This document shows, piece after piece, positions 8,549 to 16,269 of a stretch of DNA of 64,000 nt. This DNA comes from Chryseobacterium sp. VAUSW3 (lineage in GTDB: Bacteria; Bacteroidota; Bacteroidia; Flavobacteriales; Weeksellaceae). The position numbers and the translations under genes are program-made. Position 1 is the first letter of the stretch; every line of letters begins with the position of its first letter. The notes beneath the pieces are model-generated. The model saw only the letters and a list, made by a program, of their open reading frames with translations. It was not told the origin of the DNA and searched no databases. The DNA is taken from NCBI RefSeq assembly GCF_002205795.1, contig NZ_NIUY01000003.1:124001-188000 (forward strand), read 5' to 3'.

Positions 8549-9217
8549 TTAGTAATCTGTAATAAAGCTGTTCACTGCTTCAGTCGAAGCTACTGTTTTA
8601 GATACATTTTCAGAAAGAATTCGGAACGAATATTTCGTTAGATCGATGGCTTCCTGTTCGTTTTCTATTTTTTGCCCGTTGATAATCACGTAGTTGGATT
8701 TGTACTCGGGATTTTGGGCAGTTTTGCCCCTTGCAGATTTTTCTGGTGTGGAATTATCGACAAACTGCGGCCGCGTCTGTCTTTTTATCCTTCCTCTTTT
8801 CGGAAGAATTTTTTCTATTACATCATCACCATCGTTGATGGATACTGAGTCGGTAACCAAACTATCAGCAGCTGTTTTCAGAGAATCTTTCGAGCTATTG
8901 ATCGCGACAATCTCGTTGCCTTTACCGAAATCATTTTTTTGTTTTAAGATTTCATTTTTTACCAATTGATCTTGTTCATCCATCTTACTTTGGTCGGAAA
9001 TTTTATAGAAAACTCCCATGGAAACAAGCAGTACTACACTCGCTGCCATCCAATAAAACTTCGGGAAAGACGCGCTTTTCTTTTCTGAAATTTTAGTGGT
9101 AAGGTTTTTTTCTTTTTCAGCTTCCGCCAAGAAATCTTCGAAATCCCAGTTCATCTTTTCTTCCCTGAGCTCTTGGAAGATTTCGTTGTATTTATCCTGT
9201 GATTTGTCGGTTTTCAT
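8549..9217 (-). CDS. Putative anti-sigma factor, single membrane span
   Basis: A 222-residue protein. Residues 1-50 are charged and helical (MKTDKSQDKYNEIFQELREEKMNWDFEDFL is the start of this part in two pieces: KYNEIFQEL and NWDFEDFLAEAEKE). One transmembrane helix follows at about 54-70 (FYWMAASVVLLVSMGVFY), then a low-complexity periplasmic part. Its start overlaps the end of the sigma-factor gene by 26 bp, the usual arrangement for an ECF sigma factor and its membrane anti-sigma factor. There is no recognisable zinc-binding anti-sigma motif, so the role rests on context. Confidence 0.65.
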   Translation of the reverse strand: MKTDKSQDKYNEIFQELREEKMNWDFEDFLAEAEKEKNLTTKISEKKSASFPKFYWMAASVVLLVSMGVFYKISDQSKMDEQDQLVKNEILKQKNDFGKGNEIVAINSSKDSLKTAADSLVTDSVSINDGDDVIEKILPKRGRIKRQTRPQFVDNSTPEKSARGKTAQNPEYKSNYVIINGQKIENEQEAIDLTKYSFRILSENVSKTVASTEAVNSFITDY

Positions 9218-9701
9218 AATTCATCAGTTTGGTGATTTGTTCTTTAATTTTTTGTCGGGCACGCATTAAATTTATTCTTACTGCGTTTTCTTCCATTTCC
9301 AACATTTTTGCGATTTCCGAGATTTCATATTCTTCAACATCTTTCAGGTGAATCACGGCTTTTTGTTTCTCCGGCAGTTGCCTGATGAAGCCTAGAATTT
9401 GATCTTTCAAATTATTGGTTTCGATTTGGTAAAGCTCGCTCCGGTGAAATTGAAAATCTGCAAAACCCATTTTCACATCGTGGTGCTTTAGCCGGTTCAG
9501 ACATTCGTTTTTCACCGATTTCATCGCGTATGATTTCAGGTTTCCGAATGTGGGCAATTCTTCTTTTTTTTGCCAGAATTTTATCATTAAATCCTGTACA
9601 ATATCTTCGGCTTCGTCACTGCTCATCACAAATCTTTTTGCAAAACGATACATCTCATCCTTGAGACAGAATACCGTTTCTTTAAAGATTGCGTGAGTCA
9701 T
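9192..9701 (-). CDS. ECF RNA polymerase sigma factor
   Basis: A 169-residue sigma-70 family protein of the extracytoplasmic-function type. Region 2 is visible as MYRFAKRFVMSSDEAEDIVQDLMIKFWQK (in part: DEAEDIVQDLMIKFW), and region 4 as LPEKQKAVIHLKDVEEYEISEIAKML followed by NAVRINLMRARQKIKE, which is the helix-turn-helix for the -35 element. It overlaps the putative anti-sigma gene and is followed by the two DUF4252 genes, which may be part of its regulon. Confidence 0.9.
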   Translation of the reverse strand: MTHAIFKETVFCLKDEMYRFAKRFVMSSDEAEDIVQDLMIKFWQKKEELPTFGNLKSYAMKSVKNECLNRLKHHDVKMGFADFQFHRSELYQIETNNLKDQILGFIRQLPEKQKAVIHLKDVEEYEISEIAKMLEMEENAVRINLMRARQKIKEQITKLMNYENRQITG

Positions 9702-9752
9702 AGTTTAGTTTATAGGTAAGACAACGAAGTTCGGAAATATGTTACATCGAAA

Positions 9753-9785
9753 TAAAAAAAACTTCAAAAATTGTTTTTTGAAGTT
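9753..9785 (-). terminator. Intrinsic terminator after higA
   Basis: On the minus strand AACTTCAAAAA pairs with TTTTTGAAGTT across a short loop and is followed by a T run. It lies about 30 bp beyond the higA stop. Confidence 0.6.
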
Positions 9786-9811
9786 GAGTTTTGAAAATTA
9801 ATTTCTAAAAT

Positions 9812-10168
9812 TTAATAGGCCTGAATGAGCACTTCTGTGGGAATTTTCATGATGGAATGCAGGTTTCTGATCATTTCCAAAGAAAGTTTTCTTTTCTTAT
9901 TTAAAATTTCACTGGCCCGGCTTTTCAAACCGATAACTTTTGCCAAATCATTTTGGGAATAATCCATTTGTTCCATCCGGAATTTTATTGCTTCAATAGG
10001 ATCTGGCAAATCAATCGGAAAGTTTTCATCTTCATATTTTTCAATGAGAATTCCTAAAACTTCTAATTCATCGCCTTCTTTTGTTCCTTTTTTTGCATCA
10101 AAAATTTCTTCCAATCTCATTAATGCATCGGAATAATCTTGTTCAGTTTTGATTGGTTTAATTTCCAT
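9812..10168 (-). CDS. higA: HigA-type antitoxin
   Basis: A 118-residue antitoxin with an acidic N-terminal half (EQDYSDALMRLEEIFDAKKGTKEGDE) and a C-terminal XRE helix-turn-helix (MDYSQNDLAKVIGLKSRASEILNKKRKLS). It should bind and neutralise the HigB toxin encoded directly upstream and repress the pair. The start at 10168 is chosen because an upstream in-frame start (10219) would push the gene 60 bp into the toxin gene and add non-homologous residues. With this start the overlap with higB is 11 bp, typical for HigBA pairs. Confidence 0.85.
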   Translation of the reverse strand: MEIKPIKTEQDYSDALMRLEEIFDAKKGTKEGDELEVLGILIEKYEDENFPIDLPDPIEAIKFRMEQMDYSQNDLAKVIGLKSRASEILNKKRKLSLEMIRNLHSIMKIPTEVLIQAY

Positions 10169-10466
10169 TTTTTTTAATTTCGTTGGCGTCAATTTTATCA
10201 TATTCGGCGTGAGTACCAATAAATCGAATCCAAATCATTTGATAATCGTAATTGAGTTTCACAATGAGGCGATAATGATTTCCTTTAATATTAAAGACGA
10301 TTCTTTGATCATTTAAAATACTTGCACTTGGATATTCACTTTTGATATCGTGAGCATTTTTCCACTCTGCAACGCTTGCTTCCTTAAACCACGATTTTAG
10401 TTGCTGCTCACAATCATTGTGTTTTTCCCAAAATTCACGAAGAATTTTTTTTGCTATCACTCTCAA
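10158..10466 (-). CDS. higB: HigB-type mRNA interferase toxin
   Basis: A HigB/RelE-superfamily toxin of about 102 residues, expected to cut mRNA at the ribosome. Seen: VIAKKILREFWEKHNDCEQQLKSWF, the usual start of the HigB family, then IKGNHYRLIVKLNYDYQMIWIRFIGTHAEYDKI, the family's core strands. No ATG fits; the ATG at 10508 lies inside a terminator hairpin of the gene upstream, so the TTG at 10466 (giving MRVIAKK) is preferred. The toxin gene precedes the antitoxin gene, as is normal for hig loci. Confidence 0.85.
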   Translation of the reverse strand: MRVIAKKILREFWEKHNDCEQQLKSWFKEASVAEWKNAHDIKSEYPSASILNDQRIVFNIKGNHYRLIVKLNYDYQMIWIRFIGTHAEYDKIDANEIKKNGN

Positions 10467-10483
10467 AACCAAATAATTTGATA

Positions 10484-10491
10484 CAAATATA
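10484..10491 (-). promoter_or_regulatory. higBA -7 promoter box
   Basis: TATATTTG on the minus strand matches TAnnTTTG. It is 17 bp before the chosen TTG start of higB and downstream of the ATG at 10508, which supports the TTG start. Confidence 0.5.
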
Positions 10492-10518
10492 ACAAAAAAA
10501 ATTCCCAAAATGGGAATT
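10492..10518 (-). terminator. Intrinsic terminator after paaI
   Basis: On the minus strand AATTCCCA and TGGGAATT form a perfect 8-bp stem with a 3-nt loop, followed by seven or more T. It separates paaI from higBA. Confidence 0.75.
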
Positions 10519-10544
10519 GTGAAATATTTTTATAAGAATTGAAT

Positions 10545-10958
10545 TTACAAATCCGTCACTTTTTTATCAATTTTATACACCGTTCCGCGAAAAGCAGCGA
10601 CCAATTCCTGTTTTTGATTGGTGATTTTGATATCGTAAATTCCGGTTTTTCGAGTATCGGAAATTAAGACGCTATCTGCTCTCAAAATATCGCCCATTTT
10701 CACGGCTTTGGTGAAATTAATGGTGCAATTCAATGCGACCGAAGCTTCGTTGGTATTGTTGCTTGAAAAAGCCAGTGCTGAATCGGCGAAGGAAAAAGTA
10801 ATACCGCCGTGAACGGTTTTCAATCCGTTGATCATTTCCTGTTTTACCGGCATTTCTATTAAGCAATATTTTTCGCGGACCTCAATCAGTTTTATTCCCA
10901 TCCATTGGGAGAAATGGTCTTGATTGAGCATATATTGAGCGGTTTCGAGTGGGGTCAT
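10545..10958 (-). CDS. paaI: Hotdog-fold acyl-CoA thioesterase PaaI
   Basis: A 137-residue hotdog thioesterase, expected to release CoA from stalled (hydroxy)phenylacetyl-CoA intermediates. Seen: the 4HBT-type motif NGLKTVHGGITFSFADSALAFSSN (as GLKTVHGGITFSFADSA), then INFTKAVKMGDILRADSVLI and the closing strand ELVAAFRGTVYKI. Its place at the end of a run of phenylacetate genes supports PaaI over a general thioesterase. Confidence 0.88.
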   Translation of the reverse strand: MTPLETAQYMLNQDHFSQWMGIKLIEVREKYCLIEMPVKQEMINGLKTVHGGITFSFADSALAFSSNNTNEASVALNCTINFTKAVKMGDILRADSVLISDTRKTGIYDIKITNQKQELVAAFRGTVYKIDKKVTDL

Positions 10959-10981
10959 TTATAAATAAAAGTTTAATGAAA

Positions 10982-11182
10982 TTATTTTCTGTTGCTGAAA
11001 AAGTGTTTGTAGCCTACAAAAACGACCACAATAGCCAGCGTCACTAACCATTTTTCCTCGAAAAATGTCATAAAATCCTGGTTAGAATTCAATAAAAATT
11101 TTGTCATGAAAAAACTGAGAACAGTAAGAACGATGAAAGAAACAACAACAGAAATAAGCGCCGGAAGTATTTTTGGATTCAT
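10982..11182 (-). CDS. Small two-span membrane protein
   Basis: A 66-residue protein with two predicted membrane helices, ILPALISVVVSFIVLTVLSF and WLVTLAIVVVFVGYKHFF, joined by a short loop with several acidic residues. No family was recognised. It lies between paaH (19 bp) and paaI (23 bp) on the same strand and is probably co-transcribed. It is not part of the classical phenylacetate set. Confidence 0.6.
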   Translation of the reverse strand: MNPKILPALISVVVSFIVLTVLSFFMTKFLLNSNQDFMTFFEEKWLVTLAIVVVFVGYKHFFSNRK

Positions 11183-11201
11183 AAATTTTAATTTTTATCA
11201 G

Positions 11202-12392
11202 TTACATTTTCTTCAGGAGCGGACTTTGTCGGTAACGTTCTTCCTGATAAGTTTCGTAAAGATTTTGAAGCGTTTTTGAAACTTTTTCGTAGCCAATTTC
11301 ATTTCCCCAAGCAAGTAAACCTTTTGGATAATTCACACCTTTTTGCATCGCTAATTCCAAATCTTCATCATTGGCAATTTCGAGTCTTTTTGCTTCTACA
11401 GCTTCGTTGATGAGCATGGAAATAATCCTGTTGAAAATGGTTTGGTACAATTCGTCGTCTTTTTCTAGAGCAGGTTTTTCCGCATTTTCCGCATAATCAT
11501 AAAATCCTTTTCCGGTTTTTCTGCCCAAAAATTTCGCCTCGCTCATTCTCTGCTGAAGCAAACTCGGTTTGTATTTTGGATCGTAAAAATAATCCTGATA
11601 TACCGTTTTTGTTACCGCAAAATTCACATCAATTCCAATTAAATCCATCAATTCAAAAGGTCCCATTTTGAAGTTTCCCAAAGTCCGCATTGCATCGTCG
11701 ATTTGTTCAGGAGTGGCGATTTGTTCTTCGGCAATTCTTAATGCTTCACCATAAAAAGGTCGGGCAATTCGGTTCACAATAAATCCGGGAACATCTTTCG
11801 CAATAACCGGAGTTTTGCCCCAATTTTCCATTAAAGAATACATTTTTCTCGCTAAAGTTTTCTCCGTTAAAAGTCCAGGAATAACTTCCACCAAAGGCAT
11901 GAGCGGCGCAGGATTGAAAAAATGAATTCCTATAAACCTTTCCGGATTTTTTAATTCTGATGATAGGGAAGTGATCGAAATCGAAGAAGTATTGCTCGAA
12001 ATCACGCAGTTTTCCGAAACAATTTTTTCTAAATTTTGAAAAACATTGGTTTTGATTTCTTTGTTTTCAATGATGGCTTCAATGACCAAATCGCAATTTT
12101 TAAAGTCTGAAAGTTCAGTACATGGTTTTATTTTGTTGAAAATTTCTTCGCTTTTTTCTGAAGATATTTTTTGTTTTTCAACCAATTTGTCCAGGACTTT
12201 TTTAAGGTTTGTTAATGATTTTTCTGTTTGAGCAGCATTTGCATCATACAAAAAAACCTCACAGCCACAAGTTGCCGCAACCTGCGCAATGCCGATTCCC
12301 ATGGTTCCGGAACCGATAATTCCTACTTTTGAGATCTGAGGTTTGAAATTTGAGATTGCAGGATTCTGGCTTTCGCTTCTTGGTTCTTGCAT
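11202..12392 (-). CDS. paaH: 3-hydroxyacyl-CoA dehydrogenase PaaH
   Basis: NAD-dependent dehydrogenase acting on 3-hydroxyadipyl-CoA in the lower phenylacetate pathway. The 396 residues show the Rossmann motif VGIIGSGTMGIGIAQ at about 23-37, the catalytic-region motif RFIGIHFFNPAPLMPLVEVI, and the C-terminal domain DVPGFIVNRIARPFYGEALRI and FKMGPFELMDLIG. A second C-terminal half (MLINEAVEAKRLEIANDEDLELAMQKGVNYPKG, read in part) matches the family. Residues 1-20 look like a non-homologous extension; a later start is possible. It follows paaG by 7 bp. Confidence 0.9.
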   Translation of the reverse strand: MQEPRSESQNPAISNFKPQISKVGIIGSGTMGIGIAQVAATCGCEVFLYDANAAQTEKSLTNLKKVLDKLVEKQKISSEKSEEIFNKIKPCTELSDFKNCDLVIEAIIENKEIKTNVFQNLEKIVSENCVISSNTSSISITSLSSELKNPERFIGIHFFNPAPLMPLVEVIPGLLTEKTLARKMYSLMENWGKTPVIAKDVPGFIVNRIARPFYGEALRIAEEQIATPEQIDDAMRTLGNFKMGPFELMDLIGIDVNFAVTKTVYQDYFYDPKYKPSLLQQRMSEAKFLGRKTGKGFYDYAENAEKPALEKDDELYQTIFNRIISMLINEAVEAKRLEIANDEDLELAMQKGVNYPKGLLAWGNEIGYEKVSKTLQNLYETYQEERYRQSPLLKKM

Positions 12393-12399
12393 TTTTTAT

Positions 12400-13197
12400 C
12401 TATTTCCCTTGATAATTTGGTTTTCTTTTTTCCAGAAACGCTGCAACACCTTCGCGGAAATCTTCCGTTTCCGCAGCTTCTTGCTGAAGGATTCCTTCCA
12501 GATCGAGCTGTTGACTCAGGTTGTTGTCGTAAGATTCATTAAATGCTTTTTTCGTAAGCGAAATGGCTTTTGTAGGTAAATAAGAAAGCGTTTTAAGAAC
12601 TTCCAGTGACTGGTCGGTGAAATTGGCGTCTTCAAAAACATCGGCAATCAAACCCATATTTTTTGCTTCCGGAGCGGCAATTTTCTTTCCGGTGAAGGCC
12701 AGATAATTTGCCTGCTGACGGCCTAAAAGTTTCGGTAACCAATACGTTCCGCCGGTATCCGGAATTAAACCGATGTTCACGAAAGCCTGAGAAAAATAGG
12801 CGGATTCTGTTGCCAAAGTAATATCACAAATCAAAGCCAACATCGCGCCGGCGCCTACCGCCGGACCGTTTACCAAAGAAACAACCGGTTTTCTGCATTT
12901 GGAAATTTCCTTTACCAAAGGGTTGTAATAATCGATCACAATTCTCTGAATCACTCTTTCTTCACCTTCATCACCGTAAGAAAGCGCATCTTTTAGGTTC
13001 TGTCCGGAACAGAACGCTTTCCCGCGGCCTGAGATTGCGATACAGCGCACTTCTGGGTTTTTCGAGGAGTCATGAACAAATGTCCGGAGCTCTTTCAGTA
13101 AAGTTTTGTTTAAACTGTTATACGTTTCAGGCTGGTTGAGGTAAGCGATCTGAAGTTTGCCTTCAAGATGGGTTTCTATTTCGAGATGAGTGTACAT
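12400..13197 (-). CDS. paaG: Enoyl-CoA hydratase/isomerase PaaG
   Basis: A 265-residue crotonase-fold protein. PaaG isomerises the epoxide of phenylacetyl-CoA to the oxepin and later shifts double bonds. Seen: NQPETYNSLNKTLLKELR, the oxyanion-hole motif GRGKAFCSGQNLKDAL, VNGPAVGAGAMLALICDITL, and FVNIGLIPDTGGTYWLPKL with the catalytic Asp. The start at 13197 is chosen because upstream in-frame residues run through the paaD region and show no homology. It lies between paaD and paaH. Confidence 0.9.
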   Translation of the reverse strand: MYTHLEIETHLEGKLQIAYLNQPETYNSLNKTLLKELRTFVHDSSKNPEVRCIAISGRGKAFCSGQNLKDALSYGDEGEERVIQRIVIDYYNPLVKEISKCRKPVVSLVNGPAVGAGAMLALICDITLATESAYFSQAFVNIGLIPDTGGTYWLPKLLGRQQANYLAFTGKKIAAPEAKNMGLIADVFEDANFTDQSLEVLKTLSYLPTKAISLTKKAFNESYDNNLSQQLDLEGILQQEAAETEDFREGVAAFLEKRKPNYQGK

Positions 13198-13273
13198 ATT
13201 TTTGAGTTTATATGGCTCCAATTTACCAATATTTTTTAAGTCCGGAAGAATTAAAACTATGCAGTAAATTAAA

Positions 13274-13738
13274 TCAGTGGCATTTAAAATAGTCGAAAGG
13301 TTCCAGGCAGTCGTTGCACTGATAGCTGGCTTTGCAGAGTGTAGAGCCGAAGCGGCTGATCTGTCTGGTGTTTTCTGAACCGCATCTCGGACATTTTTTC
13401 GGAATGTTGAGGTGATCTTCGTGAGCGCCTTTTTCCGGAGGTGTAATCCCGTAAATGCGGAGTTTTTCCCGCGCTTCATCGGTGATCCAGTCGGTCGTCC
13501 ATATTGGGGAAATTTTGGTGATGACTTTTGCATTAATTCCTTTTTCTTTGAAAAGTTTAATGATGTCTTCTTCAATATTAAACATCGCCGGACAAGCAGA
13601 ATAAGTCGGTGTAATCACGATTTTCGCTTCATTTTCGGAAATCATTTTTGCATCGCGCACAATTCCGAGCTCCACGATGTTGATCACGGGGATTTCGGGA
13701 TCGGGGATTTCAGCCAGTATGTCGAGAAGGTTGTACAT
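13274..13738 (-). CDS. paaD: Phenylacetyl-CoA epoxidase subunit PaaD
   Basis: A 154-residue protein: a MIP18/DUF59-type N-terminal domain (LAEIPDPEIPVINIVELGIV; TPTYSACPAM) and a C-terminal four-cysteine zinc-ribbon-like end (CPRCGSENTRQISRFGS, then CKASYQCNDCLEPFDYFKC). PaaD is needed for the epoxidase, probably for iron-sulfur or diiron cofactor assembly. It follows paaC by 20 bp, and the order paaB-paaC-paaD matches other bacteria. Confidence 0.93.
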   Translation of the reverse strand: MYNLLDILAEIPDPEIPVINIVELGIVRDAKMISENEAKIVITPTYSACPAMFNIEEDIIKLFKEKGINAKVITKISPIWTTDWITDEAREKLRIYGITPPEKGAHEDHLNIPKKCPRCGSENTRQISRFGSTLCKASYQCNDCLEPFDYFKCH

Positions 13739-13758
13739 TATTTACTTTTGATGAAAGA

Positions 13759-14508
13759 TTACCAAACACAATTCGGATACGTTCGCTGCATATATTGTAA
13801 TTCGCAAAGAATATAACCAAAATATTCTGTGTGATAGCCGGTTCTGGAACCTTTCTGCATGAATTCGTTTTCCGGAATTTCAATACCGAAATTTCTGAAA
13901 TCCTCTGCAACCAAAAATTTCCAGTTTTCATAGAGATCCTGTGCATTTGGCGCGATTCCGAGTTGGCTAAGATCCTTTTCGCCTTCGGTTTCTGCAAACA
14001 TTCCGGCGGTATATTCCCAAAGGTTTTCTACTGCATTTTTCAGCAGTGTCTTGCTTTCTTCTGTCCCGCCGGCAAACATTTTAATCCATGTTGAAGTGTG
14101 CGTGTAATGGTATTTTACTTCTTTCAGGGATTTTTCTGCAATCGCAGCCAACTGGGCATCTTCACTCACCTGTAAAATGGTATACAGAATTTTCTGATAA
14201 ACGGAGAAGAAATATACTTTCAAAATTGTCTGTGCATAATCACCGTTTGGTATTTCCGAAAGCTGGCAGTTTAAATATTCTTTTTCCAAACGCAGGAAAG
14301 CAAGATCGTCTACTGTTTTTCCCAAATCCTGAACCTTTGCAGCATATTGATACAGATTGTTACTTTGCCCAAGATAATCGAGTGCGATATTGGTGAGTGC
14401 GATATCTTCTTCCAGATAAGGTCCTTGTCCGCAGAGTTCGCCCAATCGTTGCCCGAAAATCAGCGTGTCATCGGCAAGTTTTAAAAGATAATTAAAGAGT
14501 GGATTCAT
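13759..14508 (-). CDS. paaC: Phenylacetyl-CoA epoxidase subunit PaaC
   Basis: A 249-residue ferritin-like helical subunit that scaffolds the catalytic PaaA subunit of the ring-epoxidising multicomponent oxygenase. Seen: LLKLADDTLIFGQRLGELCGQGPYLEEDIALTNIALDYLGQ (in part), LRLEKEYLNCQLSEIPNGDYAQTIL, EVKYHYTHTSTWIKMFAGGTEES and the end FGYILCELQYMQRTYPNCVW. The ATG at 14508 is preferred to the TTG at 14532. It is downstream of paaB; paaA is not in the window. Confidence 0.93.
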   Translation of the reverse strand: MNPLFNYLLKLADDTLIFGQRLGELCGQGPYLEEDIALTNIALDYLGQSNNLYQYAAKVQDLGKTVDDLAFLRLEKEYLNCQLSEIPNGDYAQTILKVYFFSVYQKILYTILQVSEDAQLAAIAEKSLKEVKYHYTHTSTWIKMFAGGTEESKTLLKNAVENLWEYTAGMFAETEGEKDLSQLGIAPNAQDLYENWKFLVAEDFRNFGIEIPENEFMQKGSRTGYHTEYFGYILCELQYMQRTYPNCVW

Positions 14509-14579
14509 TTTTATTTGAGATTTAAGAGCCAAGATTTAAGAGTTTTCATTGTTTGTTCTTGAATCTTGTTTCTAAGAAT

Positions 14580-14861
14580 TTACATGTTTTTTACGTCATT
14601 CGGGATTTCGTAAAAAGTGGGATGGCGGTATAATTTATCGTCTGCCGGATCGAAAAATGCTTCCTTGTCTATGCCCTCGGATGTTACCATATATTTGCTC
14701 GGAACTACCCAAATCGAGGTTCCTTCCATTCTTCTGGTATATACGTCGCGTGCGTTCTGTAAAGCCATTTCGGAAGTAGCCGCCTGTACTGTACCTGCGT
14801 GTTTGTGGGAAAGTCCGGGTTTTGTTTGGATGAAAACTTCCCACATTTCTAAGTTGCTCAT
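14580..14861 (-). CDS. paaB: Phenylacetyl-CoA epoxidase subunit PaaB
   Basis: A 93-residue subunit of the epoxidase; it bridges PaaAC units. Seen: MWEVFIQTKPGLSHKHAGTVQAATSEMALQNARDVYTRR (in part) and SIWVVPSKYMVTS, which are typical for PaaB. In most bacteria paaA lies directly upstream; here the upstream neighbour is hutI, 36 bp away on the same strand, so paaB may be read from the hutI promoter. Confidence 0.93.
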   Translation of the reverse strand: MSNLEMWEVFIQTKPGLSHKHAGTVQAATSEMALQNARDVYTRRMEGTSIWVVPSKYMVTSEGIDKEAFFDPADDKLYRHPTFYEIPNDVKNM

Positions 14862-14897
14862 TGTATTATTTTTGAGGCGTTAAGATAATTATTTTTA

Positions 14898-16121
14898 TTA
14901 AATTTTTTCTCCGTCAATAAAAACGCGTTCTGCTTTCAAACTTCCTTGTTGGTACAAAACGTTTTGAAAATTATCGGTTTTGAAGGTTACAAAATCTGCT
15001 TTTTTGCCTTTTTCCAGTTTCCCGCGATCTTCCAAACCGAGCGCAAAAGCCGAACGGAACGTAATTCCCGCCAAAACTTCTGCTGTGGAAAGTTTCTCGA
15101 AAGTGGCCAAAATTGAAGCTTGGGTAATAAGATTTCCCATAGGCGCGGAACCCGGATTCCAGTCGGATGCGATGGCTAAAATGCCATTTTTGTCTAAAAT
15201 TTTTCTTGCCGGTGAAAATCTTTCTCCCAAACCTAAACTTGCTCCGGGAAGTGCAATCGCAACGGTTTCCGAGGAGGCGATAAAATCGATGTCTTCATCC
15301 GCTGTAGCTTCCAAATGGTCGGCCGATTTTGCGCCAACTTCCACAGCAATCCTCGAACTTCCGGGTGTAAACTGATCAGCGTGAACGGTAATTTCAAAGC
15401 CCATTTCTTTGGCTTTCATAAGGAAATCTTGGCTTTCTTCCGGTTGAAATGCAGATTTTTCAATAAAAATATCTACGCGGTTCGCAAGCTTTTCTTCTTT
15501 TACTTGCGGTAAAATTTCATTTAAAATATATTGAAGATATTCCACATTATCACCTTCGAAATCTCGTGGTTTCAAGTGGGCGGAAAGGCAAGTCGGAACT
15601 AAAGTTGCTTTGGTAAAATTTTGCGCTTTCTTGATCACGCGGAGCATTTTTAGCTCGTTTTCCACATCCAAACCGTAACCGGATTTTATCTCGATCGTGG
15701 TAATTCCCAGAGAAATTAAAAAATTAATTCTTTCTAAAGTGGTTTTCAGCAATTCATCCTCCGAAGCTGCTCGCGTATGTTGCACGGAACTCCAGATTCC
15801 GCCGCCACTTTCGGCAATTTCCAAATAGGTTTTTCCGGCATTTCGCATCGCAAAATCATTGGCGCGGTTTCCACCGAAACAAATGTGCGTATGTGCATCG
15901 GTGAAAGCAGGAAGAGCAACTTGCGACCCTGTGATATTTTCAATTTGAGCGGTTGGATATGCTGTTTTTAAACCATTAAAATTTCCAACATCAACGATCT
16001 TTCCGTTTTCGGAGAGAATTCCTCCATTTTCGATGATTTCGAGTTGTTCATCTGCCAATTTCCCCCGCAAAGGCAGATTGGCAAGCGTAACGATTTGTTT
16101 GAAAGGTCCAGTAATTTTCAT
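14898..16121 (-). CDS. hutI: Imidazolonepropionase
   Basis: Opens the imidazolone ring in histidine breakdown to give N-formimino-glutamate. The 407-residue amidohydrolase shows the metal motif FTDAHTHICFGGNR (His77, His79), IEIKSGYGLDVENELKML, ITVHADQFTPGSSRIA, ADHLEATADEDI and LAIASDWNPGSAPMGNL. Other histidine-degradation genes (hutH, hutU, hutG) are not in the window. It directly precedes the phenylacetate cluster, without a visible terminator between. Confidence 0.95.
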   Translation of the reverse strand: MKITGPFKQIVTLANLPLRGKLADEQLEIIENGGILSENGKIVDVGNFNGLKTAYPTAQIENITGSQVALPAFTDAHTHICFGGNRANDFAMRNAGKTYLEIAESGGGIWSSVQHTRAASEDELLKTTLERINFLISLGITTIEIKSGYGLDVENELKMLRVIKKAQNFTKATLVPTCLSAHLKPRDFEGDNVEYLQYILNEILPQVKEEKLANRVDIFIEKSAFQPEESQDFLMKAKEMGFEITVHADQFTPGSSRIAVEVGAKSADHLEATADEDIDFIASSETVAIALPGASLGLGERFSPARKILDKNGILAIASDWNPGSAPMGNLITQASILATFEKLSTAEVLAGITFRSAFALGLEDRGKLEKGKKADFVTFKTDNFQNVLYQQGSLKAERVFIDGEKI

Positions 16122-16237
16122 ATTGGTAAATTTAACATTTAAACATTATGCCAGCAAAGTTTTTTATCAATGGATAAACTAAGCCTTATGTATGATGGAT
16201 TTATTTAGGGTCTTGTGTTTAGATAATTAAAATGAAT

Positions 16238-16245
16238 TATCTTTG
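16238..16245 (+). promoter_or_regulatory. ruvB -7 promoter box
   Basis: TATCTTTG matches TAnnTTTG, 24 bp before the ruvB start. The -33 region is not clear. Confidence 0.4.
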
Positions 16246-16269
16246 ATTCTTAAAATTTAAAACAAAAAA

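Noticed and set aside
13197-13575. Long N-terminal extension of PaaG (start at 13575)
   Set aside because: The extra 126 residues run antisense-like through the paaD gene region and do not resemble the crotonase family.
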